Shown piece by piece: positions 5,570 to 7,310 of a stretch of DNA of 7,310 nucleotides. The notes under the pieces were generated by a model, which saw only the letters and a program-made list of their open reading frames with translations, was not told the DNA's origin and ran no database searches. Position 1 is the first letter of the stretch, and each line of letters starts with the position of its first letter. Source of the DNA: an uncultured Pirellulaceae bacterium (lineage in GTDB: Bacteria > Planctomycetota > Planctomycetia > Pirellulales > Pirellulaceae); contig CAKQNH010000225.1 in the NCBI GenBank assembly GCA_934255105.1, positions 1 to 7,310 of the forward strand. Direction: 5' to 3'. A program made the position numbers and the translations under genes.

Positions 5570-6642
5570 GATGTGCTCCCACTTTGAGAAACCAGCGAAT
5601 CCAAAACAGATCGCTTCGAAAACCGGGCCATGGCGACGCACGTGTCGGCGGCGCCGTAAAATACCTGCACGTCCTCGCCCACATCGAGCATAGCGGTCGG
5701 GAACACGACGTTGGGTACAAAACCATCCACTTCGTAGTCGGCCGTGGGCAACATGATCGGCTCGCTCGATCGGCCGATTACACGGCTGGGATCGTCGCGA
5801 TCGAGCAGAAGTGCGCCCGCCGCATAACAGCCCACTATGCCAGCGATGTTTGAAGTCGCGCTGCCATGGTAGAGCGTCAACCACCCCTGGTCGGTCAAGA
5901 TCGGCGGGGTGCCACTGCCGATGCGGTCGCCTTCCCATGCTTGGGAACCACTAATAAGCGGCTGGTGCTGGCCCCAATGAATTAGGTCGGGTGAGCGAGC
6001 GAGCCAGATTTGCGGCGAACTAAAGTGCGAATTTGGGTTGGGGCGATGCAGCGCTACGTATTCGCCAGCGATTCGCTCAGGAAACAGAACGACGTCTTTG
6101 TTTTCGCTCGGAAAGATGATTCCATGGCGTTGGAAGGTCACTAGGTCCGCCGATGACATCAGAGCCGTTGCCGCGCCCGCTCGGGAGACTGCCACGTAGG
6201 TGATCCAGTAGGTGCCGCCGATCTTGGTAATGCGAGGGTCTTCAATGCCGTACTCTTCGGAGCAACCTTCAGGCAGCAGTCGGTCTATAAGCTCCCACGC
6301 TCCGCTGCCTGGTGTCGATTGACGGAGCAGTTGAAAATGAGAAACCGACGTCAGCCGCAAGTGGCCGCTACTCTTTTGAACGACTACGCGCGCATCGGTC
6401 GCGTGCAAGTCCTCATCGCGCACCCAATCCACTTCCGCCAGTCCACTCTTGGACCAATAGGGGAGCGGCGTCCATCCGGGGCGCTTCTCCGCCGGACGCT
6501 CGGCGATTCTCGCTATTACGACCAACTGATCCCCGACCAGCGACACGGCTGGATTGAAGACACCGATCACTTCCTGTCCAGATTGCGTTGGTTGGATGTC
6601 GCTAGGTTGGAGCAGCAAAGTGCCTGACAACCTCGCGGTCAT
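5566..6642 (-). CDS. Short GH130-family beta-mannoside phosphorylase-type protein
   Basis: A 358-residue protein, a normal length for GH130. Motifs: VFNPAV (28-33), VVIARIAERP (41-50), YGIEDPRI (131-138) with E134 and proton-donor D135, KDVVLFPERI (182-191), VALHRP (196-201), GSGTPPI (242-248), GWLTLYHG (253-260), GALLLDRDDPSRVIGRS (276-292), GFVPNVVFPTA (307-317) and FYGAADTCVAMA (328-339). These are the blade motifs of the GH130 beta-propeller. The KD...LFPE...HRP pattern resembles the phosphorylase-type members, so phosphorolysis of a beta-mannoside to mannose 1-phosphate is likely but unproven. Its ATG (6642-6640) overlaps the stop of the preceding gene and its stop overlaps the glycosyltransferase start, both as ATGA. 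Only a weak AGGG lies 8 nt upstream, so translation is probably coupled. It has no signal peptide. It shares the fold but not close identity with the long GH130 gene of this operon. Confidence 0.88.
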   Translation of the reverse strand: MTARLSGTLLLQPSDIQPTQSGQEVIGVFNPAVSLVGDQLVVIARIAERPAEKRPGWTPLPYWSKSGLAEVDWVRDEDLHATDARVVVQKSSGHLRLTSVSHFQLLRQSTPGSGAWELIDRLLPEGCSEEYGIEDPRITKIGGTYWITYVAVSRAGAATALMSSADLVTFQRHGIIFPSENKDVVLFPERIAGEYVALHRPNPNSHFSSPQIWLARSPDLIHWGQHQPLISGSQAWEGDRIGSGTPPILTDQGWLTLYHGSATSNIAGIVGCYAAGALLLDRDDPSRVIGRSSEPIMLPTADYEVDGFVPNVVFPTAMLDVGEDVQVFYGAADTCVAMARFSKRSVLDSLVSQSGSTS

Positions 6643-7061
6643 CGACTCAACCCTAGCGCGTGGTCCTGCAAGGCTTCGACTCGGTAGCCCGGTGAATCTC
6701 CCTCACGGATCAACTGATGCGAAATCAGCACGGAGTCTGCGCTAGTGCGAAATGACTCCAGGACAGCTTGGGAAGTGGCCGCTTGCAGCAACTCTTGCTG
6801 CGGGGATGTCGCATCGAGTACGACCAGTCTGAGCGAATCACCATCTAAGTCAATTTGATTCTGCAAATAGAGTCGCACCAACGGAAACGGGGTCAATGTC
6901 TCTGACTGGGCCTTCAAGAACACATCGTAAGCTGGCTTGCCGGAAAATCCAAAGATGGCAGTGACTTCACCTTCTACCGATGCCTGTACGACAACTGGAC
7001 TAATCGGATGTGCACCATCCCTCAAGACATAACGCGGTGTCTTGGCAGAACTACCCACCAT
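6639..7061 (-). CDS. Uncharacterised 140-residue protein, first gene of the GH130/GT operon
   Basis: I do not recognise this family. The start at 7061 is set by a strong AAGGAGG (7073-7067) with a 5-nt spacer. The frame is open to 7163, but the extra 34 codons lack a ribosome binding site and would place this Shine-Dalgarno inside the gene. The protein begins MVGSSAKTPRYVLRDG, then has a strand-rich stretch PVVVQASVEGEVTAIFGFSG (about residues 20-39). Next come the helix-like YDVFLKAQ and LTPFPLVRLYLQNQIDLDGDS, the strand-like RLVVLDA (about 78-84), and a helical second half rich in A, Q, E and L. There is no signal peptide, membrane span, cysteine pair or catalytic motif. It reads as a small soluble alpha/beta protein. 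Its stop overlaps the next start (ATGA, 6642-6639), tying its dosage to the GH130 enzyme. A regulatory, sensor or scaffold role for the carbohydrate module is possible; nothing in the sequence settles it. Confidence 0.75.
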   Translation of the reverse strand: MVGSSAKTPRYVLRDGAHPISPVVVQASVEGEVTAIFGFSGKPAYDVFLKAQSETLTPFPLVRLYLQNQIDLDGDSLRLVVLDATSPQQELLQAATSQAVLESFRTSADSVLISHQLIREGDSPGYRVEALQDHALGLSR

Positions 7062-7066
7062 ACTCG

Positions 7067-7073
7067 CCTCCTT
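7067..7073 (-). promoter_or_regulatory. Strong Shine-Dalgarno AAGGAGG that fixes the operon's first start
   Basis: Read on the minus strand, AAGGAGG is followed after 5 nt by ATG at 7061. It is the strongest ribosome binding site in the window and the reason for shortening the 174-codon open frame to 140 residues. The downstream genes have weaker sites and rely on stop/start overlaps. Confidence 0.75.
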
Positions 7074-7310
7074 GGGAGAACAACAGACCTGCTGCGATTT
7101 GTCTGGCGGAGAGAGTCTCCGGAGAATACAAATAGCGAATCGCGAGCTTAAAACGGCCAGCACGCAGTTTTAGACTGAGCACCTAAGTAATCGATTCGCT
7201 GCCGGTCAACAATGCAGCTTACCACGGTTGTGGTGAAATGCAATCGCAAAGCTGATAACGCGCTGCATGCTCGCTACGTCGTTGATCGCTCCGTCGATCA
7301 GTCGCTCCTC
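7074..7310. other. Upstream region of the operon, with small palindromes
   Basis: No complete gene is seen. A 10-base palindrome, TCTCCGGAGA (7116-7125), lies in the likely leader. AGCGAATCG (7134-7142) and CGATTCGCT (7192-7200) are a perfect 9-base inverted pair 49 bases apart. Smaller stems are ACCAC-GGTT-GTGGT (7221-7234) and TGATCG-N6-CGATCA (7283-7300). The best minus-strand promoter guess is TTTAAG, 16 bases, TGTATT (read from about 7152 to 7125), which is weak. A 34-codon minus-strand frame entering from the window edge ends with TGA at 7206. It could be the tail of a neighbouring gene but is short enough to be chance. Confidence 0.3.

Noticed and set aside
5570..5938. N-terminal 123-codon extension of the glycosyltransferase frame
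   Set aside because: It lies wholly inside the GH130 gene at 5566-6642 and lacks a glycosyltransferase-like sequence. The ATG at 5569 has GGGAG 6 nt upstream and forms an ATGA overlap.
7062..7163. 34-codon upstream extension of the 140-residue protein
   Set aside because: It has no ribosome binding site of its own, low-quality sequence, and would bury the strong AAGGAGG at 7067-7073.
7206..7310. Minus-strand 34-codon frame entering from the window edge, ending in TGA at 7206
   Set aside because: It could be the tail of a neighbouring gene and its third-position bases look plausible, but an open stretch this short occurs often by chance. Sequence beyond 7310 would decide.

Overview
The window looks like bacterial chromosome from a planctomycete, probably a Pirellulaceae-type lineage. 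This is inferred, not proven. The pointers are a secreted protein built from repeated planctomycete-style LGSMG...GKPV...CCxGC units, a stand-alone ECF-type sigma factor, GAGTACGAGTAC intergenic repeats, and a GC-rich palindromic intergenic element. Codon usage looks even across the genes, and no transposase, integrase, tRNA, rRNA or CRISPR array is visible.

Layout. Positions 1-123 hold a short direct-repeat motif and no gene. Positions 124-738 (minus) encode an exported His- and Cys-rich protein with two metal-binding-like repeats. Positions 739-1213 form a 475-base divergent intergenic region. It contains a 74-base element with near-perfect 14-base inverted ends (951-1024). It also contains a candidate promoter (1092-1119) whose spacer carries the 17-base dyad ATACCC-N5-GGGTAT. 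Positions 1214-1801 (plus) encode an ECF-like sigma factor whose last codons contain an 11-bp perfect hairpin. From 7061 down to 1850 the minus strand carries a tight four-gene operon.

The operon reads, in order of transcription: a 140-residue protein of unknown function (7061-6639); a short GH130 beta-mannoside phosphorylase/hydrolase-type enzyme (6642-5566); a 753-residue protein with an N-terminal GT4-like glycosyltransferase and a C-terminal helical glycosidase-like domain (5569-3308); and a long GH130 paralogue with extra helical segments (3295-1850). The first two junctions are ATGA stop/start overlaps and the third is a 12-base gap, so the four products are probably made together.

How the genes may work together. 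GH130 enzymes act on beta-linked mannosides, usually by phosphorolysis. Two different GH130 enzymes around a glycosyltransferase fused to a glycosidase-like domain suggest a cytoplasmic module that builds and recycles a mannose-containing oligosaccharide or glycan. No signal peptide is seen on any of the four. The substrate, the direction of flux and the role of the 140-residue protein cannot be read from the sequence. This operon is the best candidate for an undescribed system here. The metal-binding protein and the sigma factor form a separate divergent pair with no evident link to it.
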